Position numbers and translations under genes: made by a program. Below the pieces are notes generated by a model. The model searched no databases. It was given only the letters and a program-made list of their open reading frames with translations, and had not been told where the DNA came from. From assembly GCA_944548615.1 (NCBI GenBank), contig OX155957.1:25357953-25421952 (forward strand): DNA of 64,000 bases, given 5' to 3'. This stretch comes from Micropterix aruncella (Eukaryota; Arthropoda; Insecta; Lepidoptera; Micropterigidae). Below, piece by piece: positions 46,825-57,717 of the stretch (positions within the stretch are counted from its first letter, which is position 1; each line of letters starts with the position of its first letter).

Positions 46825-47066
46825 TTAACCGGTTGGAAGCCAGCCTTCGCAAGCAAAAAACTGCGCTGCAACTTTTTTGACGATTTTGTAAATAAATACT
46901 AACAATATCGTTTTTTCGAGAATTCTCTCTTGTTACCTAATAATTAATCGAGTCATGTATAATATATATTTATATAATATATATGGAGGCCGGCCGAAAA
47001 GACTACGTACGGATCTGTCAAACGATGCAAAATGCCAATAGGCACTCTTGGTGCACGACCGGTTAA
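46825..47066 (+). mobile_element. TTAA MITE family P2, intact copy
   Basis: ttaaccggttggaagccagc to ggtgcacgaccggttaa. TTAA at both ends and TIRs ccggt/accgg. Flanks gatagaaatcc and ggattaggatttctatc are themselves complementary, which extends the palindrome beyond the TTAA. Non-coding. Confidence 0.85.
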
Positions 47067-47280
47067 AGGATTAGGATTTCTATCCCTTTTTGATTTCAGT
47101 GCATTGTTGTTCAATAAATGCTATACGTGCGATCTCAGCATGAGCGCGAGGGACCGAGTAATCCGGATGGGCCCGTAAGGCGTTACCGTTTATACAGGGT
47201 ATACCAAAAGTCTATTAACATTTGAAAAGCCACTAGCATTTATGCTATAACATTTGAACGCGCATAAATGCAAGTTGCAA

Positions 47281-47454
47281 ATTGTATAGGACAGACTTTA
47301 ATGGGTTCTTAAAAACTTAGTCGTTATGTTATCTTGCCATGGAATGCAATGTGCATTCTATATGCACATTGTATAGGACAGACTTTAATGGGTTCTTAAA
47401 AACTTAGTCGTTATGTTATCTTGCCATGGAATGCAATGTGCATTCTATATGCAC
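47281..47454 (+). repeat. Perfect 87-bp tandem duplication
   Basis: 47281-47367 and 47368-47454 are identical, both starting attgtataggacagacttta and ending ctatatgcac. No third unit. It is very recent or an assembly duplicate. Confidence 0.95.
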
Positions 47455-48300
47455 AAGTGCTACTGTAACGATGATTCTGCAAGCGCATCGGAAACGTAAT
47501 TCCTAGAATTAAACATGGAGTAAAAAAGTTCGAGATTACATGATTGACATTTAAGCGTTAGAAAGCTAGCCATGAGAATGAAACTCACGATGGCATGTTT
47601 TCAACCTTCGAAAATTTCTTTATATGGGGTGTTAGTGCAGGCATACTCATGTATAATGGTGGCTTATTCAATGAAGGCGACTTTTTTCGCATATAATTAC
47701 TTAATTGCATAAATAGGGAGATTAGCCGCCCAGGAGTTGTCACAACGAAAAACCACCGATCGGTGGTATTAGCATTCCAGCGATTAATCAACCTCGTTTC
47801 GACCGACCGATGACATATAACGAATTGATCCAAAAGTTTTTGGCTCCTGTTTGCAAGATTTTTCCGGTTTCGACCAGAGAGCCTGGTTTAAATAAGACAG
47901 GTCTTCTCTCTTTCGGCACGTGTGGCGATTTAATATTTATTGGAGTGAAAAAACATTAATTGGCCTAGAAAATGGGTAGTACTTCATTGTTAAATTGTCA
48001 GACAGTCATTAAAAACTTCCGCTCTAAATTTTACCAGGTACAAGTTTTTTTTAATTATTTCTGGTGTCAATTCCTTGAATAATTACAATTCAACATAAAC
48101 ATCAATTACTACAATTTTATGCTTTACTATTACTTACACAATTACACACCCATTGTAGAACATTATATAGAACACCATTATCTCAACAAAATCTCGTACT
48201 TGTGCTACGGCCTTTTTTCTTTTACCCACAAGGCATGAGCTTTTTTGTGGAACCCGCCTTGTTGCCTATGGGCGCCATCTTCTAGGTGGGCATTTATAGC
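47455..48300. other. Unassigned intron sequence
   Basis: Short frames only (47585-47833 minus). No recognised repeat. Confidence 0.4.
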
Positions 48301-48307
48301 ATCACAC

Positions 48308-48406
48308 AGTCAAACACTCAGGTGGTCACCCATCCAAGTATTGACCGCGCCCAACGGTGCTTAACTTTGGTAACAACCAGGAGAACCGGTGTCAACGTGG
48401 CTACGG
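48308..48406 (-). pseudogene. 5S rRNA-derived pseudogene or SINE head
   Basis: The minus strand reads agccacgttgacaccggttctc-like, then ccaaagttaagcaccgttgg, gcgcggtcaatacttggatg and ggtgaccacctg, the consecutive internal-promoter (A box, intermediate element, C box) region of 5S rRNA. The first ~12 nt and the 3' arm are missing or diverged. Downstream are unrelated sequence and an A-rich stretch (ttgtgggtaaaagaaaaaag at ~48210-48235), so it may be a 5S-headed SINE rather than a gene. Confidence 0.8.
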
Positions 48407-48582
48407 ATGATTTAATGTGTAATATAGATCAAAACAATGTTTTTAGAGTTATTCATATGACAAAATATTGTAACATTTCTTTCCCGCAGCCATAAAATTA
48501 ATTTAAGCCAGTAAAGTACACAGCATGCACGCATGCATAAAAATATCACACTCTTTAGGTTTAACCCTGTCTATTTTCCTGT

Positions 48583-48720
48583 AATGGTTTCACATCTGGG
48601 TTCAAAAGCATCAACAAGAGCGACACTTTTGAGCCAGAAATGGATCACATGTCTGACAACGTCTTCACATTCATATTTTAAAAAGACCATATGACCGAGC
48701 ACAAGAATTACACATATAGA
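48583..48720 (+). pseudogene. Decayed duplicate of part of the exon at 56683-57717
   Basis: This intron segment aligns with 56983-57115: aatggtttcacatctgg, catcaacaagagcgacactt, gaccgagcacaagaatt. Translated it gives SINKSDTFEPEMDHMSDNVF then a stop and MTEHKN, against the exon's GINKSDTSEQEIDYTTENIS and IEHKN. No splice sites border it. It lies 110 bp before the exon at 48831. Confidence 0.75.
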
Positions 48721-48830
48721 AGTTACCAGACTTCGACCCCAAACTACTAGTCTGATAGCAATATCTCTAAAACATTTTTTATCCTACACTTTTTCAACAG
48801 TTTTCTAATATTGGCATTTCTTATCTCCAG

Positions 48831-49190
48831 GTGGAAACATTAGAAAAGCAACTCATAGATATACAAAATATAATGCGGATACAGAGGCAACGCTACGATG
48901 ATCACTTAGAATCGCTCTCGGGGGAGCTACAGAGGAAGACTAAGGATTTCGATGAAATGGTGCTGAAAAAGAGCGGCAGCAGTCCGCTGAATACGTTACA
49001 AGAGTTGGACATGGCTGAATCGGAATCGCCCACCTGTAAATGCAACCTGGAAAATATTCGAACCCTAACTAGACCATGCACGAAATCCGATTGTCCAGCT
49101 AAGCAAAGTCAGATGCTAAAAGCAATCACTACAGCCGTGATGAAGAAAATCGAAGAGAAGAGTTTCGATGAAGAAAATGCTAATCCAGAG
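48831..49190 (+). CDS. Coiled-coil gene exon with CxC...C...C segment (120 codons)
   Basis: Acceptor cttatctccag; consensus donor gag|gtaaga; phase 0. It begins VETLEKQLIDIQNIMRIQRQ (coiled coil), then SLSGELQRKTKDFDEMVLKK. A Cys-bearing linker follows (SPTCKCNLENIRTLTRPCTK, then SDCPAKQSQ), and a final helix ends SFDEENANPE. The four Cys foreshadow the Cys-rich module encoded downstream and could contribute to metal binding. Confidence 0.88.
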
Positions 49191-50285
49191 GTAAGAATTA
49201 GATTTCAGTGGCAACTAGATACATTCCTTAGCGTAAGCTCATCTGCTAAGTAGAATTAACTTCCATCACATTGAGTTGTAGGAAAATCTCTACGTATCCA
49301 CACCTTGTTTTCATAGAAATATTCAAATGACAATCCAACGAATTCTTAAATTTTCCATATACCTGTAACGGACCTTAAGTCCAGTTAACATACGATCAAC
49401 AAATGCATCGATTTCCAGTGAATTCCACTGACACAATAATTCAGCTATTATTTAAACTCGTGCAGCGGTGAATCAGCATGATGAAACAATACTTTTACTC
49501 AGAATATTTCGAATTGCATCATTTAACGGCCTATATAAACCGGCCAAAAAGCAACCAAATTATCAGTCCCCGATTGATCACCTTCCCCCAAGGCTGCAAC
49601 GGCATATCCGGTAACACCTCTACGAGGTCGCTCAACGGATCCAGCTCCTTGGTTTCCTTTCCTCATTTTCCCTGAGTCTCGAAACATCAGTCTGTAATCC
49701 CACAGACTCGAGCCGTGCCCAGTACAAGATACTAGGAGCACACATAATATCCTCATCCACTTTCCTACATAACCTCCGTCGCGCAACCTCGCGTCTCGAT
49801 AAAGTAATCCGGGCACTCGTTAATTCGGCAAGCATTATAACTGGCGATATTCAATCGATTCAATCAATAAATATCTTCTGCTTCATCAAAACCGCCTTTA
49901 AATACGGAGATAACTTGTAAGTTGACACCGCCACCTCACATCGAATAATTTGGAGTCTTGTTAGGGGTGGTCCCTCACATACCTAATAATATAATAATAA
50001 TAATAATAAACGCTTTATTCAGAAGAAAAGGTGAGCTTATTGCTTACAGGCAATATTCTAGAGCTAAGTTTGTACTGATTTTTTGTCATTATTTGTGGAT
50101 AGTCACTAACTTAACCTATATAATAAGTTTGTCAAAAATAATCGAAAGCCCATAAGGATGCAAAGGTTTAAAAAAAGGAGAATGGAAAGGGAAAGAGAGT
50201 ACCGCATCGAGTATAACATGTGGCATCAGCATCTCCATATATGTCACGCATCGGTCTATGGCGCATCGGTCAACTGACCATATGT
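49191..50285. other. Intron with a LINE-tail-like (TAA)n tract
   Basis: 49985-50010 (ataataataataataaacgct + ttattcag) followed by aggtgagcttattgcttaca + ggcaat resembles the inverted 3' tail of a LINE. 49500-49850 is open on the minus strand for up to 97 codons with no motif I can name. Nothing else supportable. Confidence 0.4.
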
Positions 50286-50740
50286 TTCAAGTTCTTTATT
50301 GCATATACTGTTTCCTGATGAATTTTCAGCTTTTCCAAAACATTTTGAAGGTACTAATTAAAATTGCACCTTTCCTAGTACGCCAGCGCCAGGTGTTTTA
50401 GAATCTGGTCTGCTGACTACCCTAGAATTCTATGGCCAAAATACTGTCTGATCTGAAAGTATAAGCTTTTCCAAAACTCTTGAACTTTTTTGTTGCTGGC
50501 TCTTGACTATAATGGAATCGGCTTTGCATCTCTCTAATATGAGAACGCCATGAGAGGTTCTCATCCATATAGACAACGAGGTTTTTAACCTCGGAACTGA
50601 GAGGGATGTCCAGATGCAGATCTTTGAGACTGCATTTGTATTGACCCTCAAGGTGAAATAACTGCTACCAATGTGATAATCACCGGCGCTTTGGAAGGAT
50701 TTAAGAGCAGTCCATAAAACATCTTTCAGTCGATCAAAGT
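50285..50740 (-). mobile_element. LINE reverse-transcriptase C-terminal fragment
   Basis: The minus strand encodes, across frameshifts, LLLNPSKAPVIII, SLKDLHLDIPLSSEVKNLV, VYMDENLSWRSHIREMQSRF and KSFGKAYTFRSDSILAIE. These are the NPSK and NLG(V)..D..LSW blocks that follow YADD. It ends with ttctttattgcatatactg. Related fragments sit at 10180 and 11150. Confidence 0.75.
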
Positions 50741-50845
50741 TGTAACGATATTCTCTGATTAGATAAATAAATATGGTGCTAAAATTAATAATAACTTTAG
50801 TGGTTATACCCAATATTTAAAAAAATGTTTTTGTATTTTCCTCAG

Positions 50846-50914
50846 GCGACACTGCAAATGGAAGAAATGACCATGATGGAGAGTTATTTAACCAATGCAC
50901 TTGGAAAGGTCATG
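50846..50914 (+). CDS. Coiled-coil gene small exon (23 codons)
   Basis: Acceptor tattttcctcag; consensus donor atg|gtgagt; phase 0 at both ends. It encodes ATLQMEEMTMMESYLTNALG and KVM, a Met-rich amphipathic helix. It is small and symmetrical, so it could be alternatively skipped without breaking the frame. About 5.6 kb of repeat-filled intron follows. Confidence 0.8.
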
Positions 50915-51039
50915 GTGAGTTTTATCTTTTTTTAATACTGAGCTAAATCATAATAGGTTTTTGTCACTTGGTTACTACTCTTAGTTAGTTACTTGTTTAC
51001 TAAGCTTTATTGTGATTTTTGAAGATGTGCGGATTTATT

Positions 51040-51262
51040 ATCTTATCTCTTACAATCTCTTACAACCAACCCTACTATGAAGTGTTTATATATATGTGTG
51101 CATGACGTACGTGTGTGAGTATATGTTTTGTTATTGCATTCAATCGACTTTCTATTTATTTTATCCCAACGAAAAATGGTGACCCATCCGGGAATCAAAC
51201 CCGGAACCTTACAACGTAAGATCAGGCAACCTTATTGGAATGGCGCCTGGTCGCTCTTTCTG
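51040..51262 (-). mobile_element. tRNA-derived SINE, copy 2
   Basis: The minus strand has ggttgcctgatcttacgttg, ccgggtttgattcccggatg + ggtcacc (B box), cgttgggataaaat, then the tail ggttggttgtaagagattgt. Colinear with 33555-33805. Confidence 0.78.
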
Positions 51263-51363
51263 ATGCTGTGGGGAAACCAGGGTTCCAATCTTACGTCGAT
51301 TTATACCTCAGCGGACAAGAGAGTAGAGAAAGATAAACATTAGTATTTAAACAATTTATTATC

Positions 51364-52030
51364 TACTAGCTGACCCGTGCCCACTTCGTTGGGCGGTAAA
51401 ATTTTTTACTTGTGATGAAATTATGAGTGTGGTTCGGTTAGTACTGAGTGCTATGATTTATTTCCTGACTGCGAAAAGAAGGGTTATATTTTTACTGCAT
51501 ATGTATGTATGTATTTGCATGCCAATTTGATTATATTACCGTTATTTGTGAGTGTCTTCTTGTGAGTGTCTTATTTGAGAGTGTCTTATCTCTTTAACCA
51601 TTTATGCAGTAAAAGGGAAATTATATGCAGTAAAAGCGAAAAGTCTTTTGTCACTTGAGACGATAAACTTACTTATTTTGATATGAATTCATAATTGTTG
51701 ATAATATGACCAATAAACATGACCTAACGATTTAAATTATTTTTTAAATATAAAAAACTACTTTTTGTGACTTAAATACAAAATTTAGACATATGATTTC
51801 CCTTACTTTTTTGTAGGCATTACTAAGCTCTACAACTTTTCTCTAGAACTCAATCATATATCTCTCATCGTTAAAGTAGCGTTCGTAAGAAACATTTTCA
51901 TTCGACTGTTTTTCTCCGAATTACTTTGTAAATCCAACGACCACGAAAAAGTCTTTTCATTTTTCGGATTAATATATAGCCATATGACACTCACAAATAA
52001 CGTGGCTTTCTATTCATTAAGAGGGCTCCG
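51364..52030 (+). repeat. Interspersed repeat related to family D heads
   Basis: actagctgacccgtgcccac start. The segment 51605-51760 (tcttttgtcacttgagac, attgttgataatatgaccaa) recurs at 55727-55860. Non-coding. Confidence 0.6.
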
Positions 52031-52202
52031 AGCCTATGCCGCTACACAAATGTAGGTAATTTACGCTTGCCGGCGCGGCGGCGGCCACGCAGGTGTGACT
52101 AAATCGCATACATTGATAACGCTGAACAGACGGTCACCCGCCAAAGCGATGTAATCCGCATTTTATAATTTTATTGCTCATAGCAAATTGCAAATAACAA
52201 AA

Positions 52203-53152
52203 ACTGCAAATTGTGATAAAAGCAAATCCTTTTGCACACGTATTTATTAGACCAAAATGGTCGATTTGACCCGCCGTTCCGACATATTTGGCCCAGCGGA
52301 CTTAAAATAGCGGCCGTTTTTCAAGATGGTCGCTAATAAACCAAAATGATTTTTCTCATGCTGATTTTAATGACCCATGGGCCTTTTCGGCTATTTTGGG
52401 GTCGTATATGGCAATAAAAATAACTTTAGTTAATTTTGAACAGGATTATAAACATTTTTAGCGAGTATTTACTTTCACGTTACCATTATGTTATACGCGT
52501 CTTCTTCGAGTATTTGCACACTGGAAAAGACGAATCTAAAGTCAAAACTGTCAAAAAAGTCAAACGAGAGAATAATTTTGTGTATGCTGTAAGTAATTTC
52601 TGAAATTTGCTACCCAGAAAACATGGAAAATTTGAACTATATAATATAGAATATGTGAATGGGTCTTTGACTTTGAATTTGTAGTCGCTGGCTCAAATAT
52701 GACGACTACATGTGTTTTGAACAACCTTTGAACGTATTTTGAACCGATTTGAACATATTTGTACTTTTGGCCAGAAAACTTAAACTTTTGTACTCGGTGT
52801 CATCATCAGAACTGGTCAAAATAAATGTTCCGTGGCCGTTTTATTCTACACTACATATAAATGATTGTACACATTCTACCTTGTTTGTAAGGAATTATTT
52901 ATTTATATTTATTTATGTTTATATTTTCAGCATCATATTTGAAATGTACGACGCCAAAATAACCGAAAAAGACCCATGGGTCTTTAAAATCAGCACGAGA
53001 GTAATCATTTTGGTTTATTAGCGGCCATCTTGGAAAATTGCCGCCATTTCGAGTCCGCTGGGCCAAATTGTCGGAGCGGCAGGTCAAATCAACTATTTTG
53101 GTCTAATGAACACACGTGTGAAAAAGGATTTGCTTTTATCACAATTTACAGT
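52203..53152. mobile_element. DNA element with ~205-bp inverted arms
   Basis: 52203-52406 (actgcaaattgtgataaaag, cccgccgttccgacat, gcccagcggact, gctaataaaccaaaatga) is the imperfect reverse complement of 52947-53152. The ~540-bp interior is AT-rich with a short frame only (52749-53021). It is non-autonomous. Superfamily not identifiable from the ends. Confidence 0.8.
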
Positions 53153-53504
53153 ATTCTTTCAAAATATGAGACGAACCCCTTCCACTATCAGGATAGCAGA
53201 TACTTTATGATTCTGAGTAAAGAAATAAAAATGGATAATGCTTAAAACAATTATAACATTGTTATTCTCATCAGTACGAGGATAAAATGTATGTCGAGAA
53301 GGATAAAAAACAGTAATTATTATAGGTATAAATAGCTACACCAAAACTTTAATTATTTCAAAAAGCAGTTACCTTTATAAATAAACTACTTCCGACGGAA
53401 AGAAGGTACAGATAGATTTCGCTATTTTTGAACAACTTCAAATATGTAATTAAAATTAATAAAGAAATAAATTAATGAATGCCACTTTTAAACAGTCTCG
53501 AAGA

Positions 53505-53865
53505 GGAGTTTTGTGGATTTCACTCTGTGCTCCCCGGGATTCGCCCGTTGGATGAACAATTGGAAAGTTCACGAGCACCTTTCTTCTTCGGACCGCAGAC
53601 TGGTGACATTTGGCATCGGCCGTCGCGTTCCCCCCACGCCACAATCCGAGTGGCGATACCGAACCGGCGACATTAACTGGGACCGGTTTGGTGAAGTCCT
53701 CTGCGAGAATCTTGAGGCCTTTCCATCGCCTTCTTGTAGTACCGCAGAGGACTTGTGTGTCGCCTTAATGCGGCCATCGAGTCTTCCTGTAATGCCGTAG
53801 TAGGGCGGAAGAAACCCCGCGGTGGTTTCGCGGCCCCGTGGTGGTCTTCCGAACTCTGCGATAAT
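53505..53865 (+). mobile_element. R1-like LINE endonuclease fragment
   Basis: The plus frame reads NWKVHEHLSSSDRRLVTFGI, then QSEWRYRTGDINWDRFGEVL. After a frameshift near 53770 it reads NAAIESSCNAVVGRKKPRGG and APWWSSELCDN. This is the junction from AP-endonuclease to reverse transcriptase of R1/TRAS-type LINEs. The catalytic SDH motif reads SDR, so the nuclease would be inactive. Both ends are truncated. Confidence 0.75.
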
Positions 53866-54084
53866 TTTAAATTTAATATTTTAAATAATGTAACGTAGCG
53901 ATTGAAAATTAATGTGATTGAAAATTGTTATTTTTGTGATGTGACGCAATGATGAGATGAAAATTTTCTGCTGATCGATCAAGGTGAACAATGTATGAGA
54001 TGAAGTTAAAATAAAGAAAAATAAAAAAACTCAAGTTTCATTTTTTTAAACTCTCTCTATACTATTGAATATCTATGATATTGA

Positions 54085-54478
54085 ACATTTTCAAAGCCTA
54101 TTTGATTTTAAAATGTTTTTCAAAGGATTTTATTTTTCTATGGTTTTAAAATATTTCTAAGTATTCTGTAGTTTTGAATATTTTCAATGACTATTTGACT
54201 TTAAAATGATTTTCAAATTATTTTATTTTTCTATGGTTTCAAAATATTTCAAAGTATTCTATAGTTTTGAATATTTTCAAAAACTATTAGATTTTAAAAT
54301 GATTTTCATTTTTTTTTAATTTTCTATGGTTTCAAAATATTTCTAAGTATTCTATAGTTTTGAATATTTTCAAAGACTATTTGATTTTAAAATTATTTAA
54401 TTTTTCTATAATTTCAAAATATTTATAAGTATTCTATAGTTTTGAATATTTTCAAAGACTATTTGATTTTAAAATTCC
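54085..54478 (+). repeat. ~92-bp AT-rich minisatellite, four units plus partial
   Basis: Units begin with tattttcaaagactatttga near 54085, 54180, 54272, 54365 and 54448 and contain ctatggtttcaaaatatttc and tctatagttttgaata. Units differ by small substitutions and deletions. Confidence 0.85.
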
Positions 54479-54479
54479 C

Positions 54480-56509
54480 GTGCTTTTTCTGGTTTAAATG
54501 ACGTGTCGCAACCTTAAATCAGTGCATATCCTATCAATGCTCTTTGTAAGCTAAATATCTTACAGCCAACCACTTATTTTCAACTTACGAAAATGTTACA
54601 TCTGCATGCCGAAATGTCCTTCGTTGCTCACTTCTGATGGCGAAACTGCTTTTCAAAATCAATATTCAAAATCAATATTCTACCTGTACATGGTTTATGC
54701 GTCTTTCAGTATTTTTTTATTGAATTTCAGGTTTTTCACCCAAATTAACTAAACTATTCGAGATTACAAGTTTCGAATAGTGGTCCCTTCAGAAAATATT
54801 TTCAATTGTTTTACGCTTATTGGAGTCGATCTATTTTTTATATAATGAGCATCGTATCGATCGAATCTTGGGGTTTAAAACTATCTCATTTTCTTATATC
54901 TCGGACTGAAAACAACATCGCTTTCTCATGTCTTCAGACTAAAATTTCACGCTGATTCTATGGCGTTTCTCAAAAAACGAAATATGTTTTCTTACGCTTC
55001 CCCATTAACTAAAATACATGTAGAGTATTATAATAAGTTATAACAAAGATGGCATAAACATCCATTAATAAAAAACAAATATAAAAAATAAAATACTTAC
55101 TGCTGTTTGCTTTCTCGTGACGATGCGTGACGATGCGGCACTGCGGTGTAGAAGAATAAAATATTACGTGAGCGGGAACTGATAAGAGCTAGCCGAAAAA
55201 GACGTGCTCCCGCTTCGAATAGCAGCAGGGAAGTGAATCTATTTCATAGCGCGCCTGTGTATTTATTTAACGCGGCCGGCCCATACAAAAAATGTATGGA
55301 GAATCTGATACCTGATTTTCTGGGATTTATTGTATAAAATCCTATTACAATCATTGAAATTTAAATAGCTTATAGTGAAGATATGTCATTTAACTTTCTT
55401 TTATAATAATTTGTAATTCAAATTAGTTATTATTTTCCCAGTGAGGACTAAAACCTCGCGCCCATTTTTGTATATTTTCTCGTGTGTTTTTATAAAAAAC
55501 TACGCAAACTATTGCCAAATTTATTAGCTCACCTTATAAATGACTTATTGGTAAAAACGAGTGTTTTTTGTCACTGCTTTTATTAGCGTAGTTTTAGCGG
55601 AATAACTAAAACGCTAGACCCTAATTTGAGAAATTTCGTGCAGCACCCTCTTAAGGAATTTTCAAAATCGGTTCAGTAGATCCAGAGATTACTTCCTACA
55701 ACGTCACAAACTTAACTTAACTATTTATTCAGTAAAAAGTAAAAGTCTTTTGTTTTAAACACTTGAGACAATAAATTTACTTATTTTGATAAGAATTCAC
55801 AATTGTTGATAATATGACCAATAAACATGACCTAACGATTTAAATTATTTTTTTATTATAAAAAAAATATATTAAAAAATCACCATAATATTGCGCACTC
55901 GGTTGGTTATCGTCATAACTACTAAAATATTTGTCCAAATTTGTCCAAATGATGGACTGTAAAAGACAAAATTTATCTACTTTAGATACCTACCAGATGT
56001 GATAAAAGTATTTATTTTGATATAATAATCAATTTATTACTACCAAATGTGTGTTAGAAATAATTTTTATTTTTTTATTGTATTAATGGTTAACTATTTT
56101 GGCGATAATGGCTTACACATAAAATATAGATATATGCTGTCGCTGGCTTTTTTGTAGGATTATTTAAGATAAACATTTCCATTGTATATTATATACGTGT
56201 AACTCCAATGGTTTTTGCCACTCACGCCAGAATAGCTCGCAGATGGCAGATTTTTTCCTACTTCTTCTTTTTCTTCATCATCAGCGCGCATTCGCCCATC
56301 GTTAGGCATACGCCTCTCCAATCACTCCATCCGGATCGGTTAGTTTGGTTTGGCAGCCTGATCGTACCCAGAGATTCTTAGCACCCCCTGCCCCGCTGTT
56401 ACGGTAACCGCTGCCGTGGCTCGGGCTAGTGATGTAGTGCACAAGACAATGGCTACAGGCCTTCACTATACTTTCAGATACTTTCAATATCAGTTTTTGA
56501 ATGTTTCAG
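54480..56509. other. Repeat-derived intron sequence
   Basis: 55090-55280 is a GC-richer repeat-like piece (gacgatgcgtgacgatgcgg tandem at 55118-55138). 55727-55860 matches 51605-51760. 56230-56470 is GC-richer without a coding frame I recognise. No gene. Confidence 0.45.
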
Positions 56510-56590
56510 GAATGTGAGACTTGTACCAAATCAGCAGCGAACCTAATCAATCAACCAGTTTTAAAATTAAAAGACGTTCTTTCAATCTCG
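56510..56590 (+). CDS. Coiled-coil gene small exon (27 codons)
   Basis: Acceptor gaatgtttcag; consensus donor tcg|gtaagt; phase 0. It encodes ECETCTKSAANLINQPVLKL and KDVLSIS, with a CxxC pair (ECETC plus the nearby context) near the start. It lies only 92 bp before the large penultimate exon. In phase it could splice either to that exon or directly to the distal exon at 63077. Confidence 0.82.
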
Positions 56591-56682
56591 GTAAGTTTGT
56601 TAGAAATTAATCTCTATTACGTTATTGCCAGTCTCTCCTTTCATTTCCTTTCCTTACTAACACTATCCTAATTGTTCCCTAG

Positions 56683-57717
56683 ATGGAAGAAGTCTGTAGG
56701 AAGATTAAACAGAACCCATCTAGAAAATCGGTAGAGGAATCAGGACTATTTGACGAGAGTCATCATCCACACTTAAACTTATCCAAACCGAGCCTATCTG
56801 ACATATCAGAATCTGAAGAGGACCAATCAAATTCGGGGAGTAATAACGAAGTGACTTCGACACCAGATGAAGCGGTCAAACTAGTAGATGAATTGTTCAG
56901 TAATGGACTAGCAGAAGCGGACTGCAAGTCTAAGTGCAATGTGGACACAACTGAGCCGCATACGGACGACACAACTGAGCACAACGGTCTCATATCTGGA
57001 ATCAATAAGAGCGACACTTCCGAGCAAGAAATTGACTATACCACTGAGAACATCTCCACATCTGTATTTTACACAGAACATACGATCGAGCACAAGAATC
57101 GCCCATACACATGTGTCAAATCAAAAACAGTAGAGTGCCACTATGAACTCCCTCCCAAAGAAGCGAAATCTCTGAGTATGATAGCACTGCGATCAGAAGA
57201 GAACATATCCTGCCAGTTAGCATCTGTTGATTCCGGGGAATACATATCAGCCCGACAATCAGACGAAATGCAGAAAAAGCCCGCCAAGAGAATAGTCATA
57301 TCGAAATTCTTAAAATCAAACGTTTCCAGCAAATACGAGTGTACGTTTCGGACGACCTGCAAGTGCAAAGCGAAAAGGGCGACTCAAATCAAATGCACCT
57401 GCGGCCTGTGCACGTACAAGTACTGCAGCGTAAAGAGAAACGGTCGAACGTTTCCGATGATCGTGTGCGATCGTAAGAATTGCATATGCGTGCATCGGCC
57501 GTGTAAAGTGACGGATGACGCACATCCATGCGTTCGTTCGGATTGTGAGTGCACCCATTGTAAGATAGACTCGCCCTGTGTGCCTCCTCAATCCCCTCCT
57601 CAAACCCTTCAAAAGTACCAGATGATGCGCAGGAACTCGCTGAAGTCCCCGCAAAGAACACTGTGCAGGAATCCTCAGAAGTGTACGCTAAAATCGTTGT
57701 GCGTTAGCAACCCCTAA
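56683..57717 (+). CDS. Large exon: acidic Ser/Thr region and Cys-rich module, in-frame stop (344 codons + stop)
   Basis: Acceptor attgttccctag is followed by an open frame starting MEEVCRKIKQNPSRKSVEES. Residues 1-100 are acidic and Ser-rich (SDISESEEDQSNSGSNNE). Residues 85-145 repeat Thr-Glu-His elements such as TTEPHTDDTTEHNG and EHTIEHKN. Residues 220-299 contain 16 Cys, many as CxC or CxxC pairs (TTCKCK, IKCTCGLC, SDCECTHC), which suggests a zinc-binding fold I cannot assign to a family. The frame ends CVSNP then TAA. No AATAAA lies close after the stop, so an internal donor joining the distal exon at 63077 is possible. Read as a separate gene this could start at its own ATG, but the acceptor, phase and strand fit the chain. 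Confidence 0.85.
   Translation: MEEVCRKIKQNPSRKSVEESGLFDESHHPHLNLSKPSLSDISESEEDQSNSGSNNEVTSTPDEAVKLVDELFSNGLAEADCKSKCNVDTTEPHTDDTTEHNGLISGINKSDTSEQEIDYTTENISTSVFYTEHTIEHKNRPYTCVKSKTVECHYELPPKEAKSLSMIALRSEENISCQLASVDSGEYISARQSDEMQKKPAKRIVISKFLKSNVSSKYECTFRTTCKCKAKRATQIKCTCGLCTYKYCSVKRNGRTFPMIVCDRKNCICVHRPCKVTDDAHPCVRSDCECTHCKIDSPCVPPQSPPQTLQKYQMMRRNSLKSPQRTLCRNPQKCTLKSLCVSNP

Noticed and set aside
57316..57661. Minus-strand frames of 90-112 codons
   Set aside because: Shadows of the Cys-rich plus exon.
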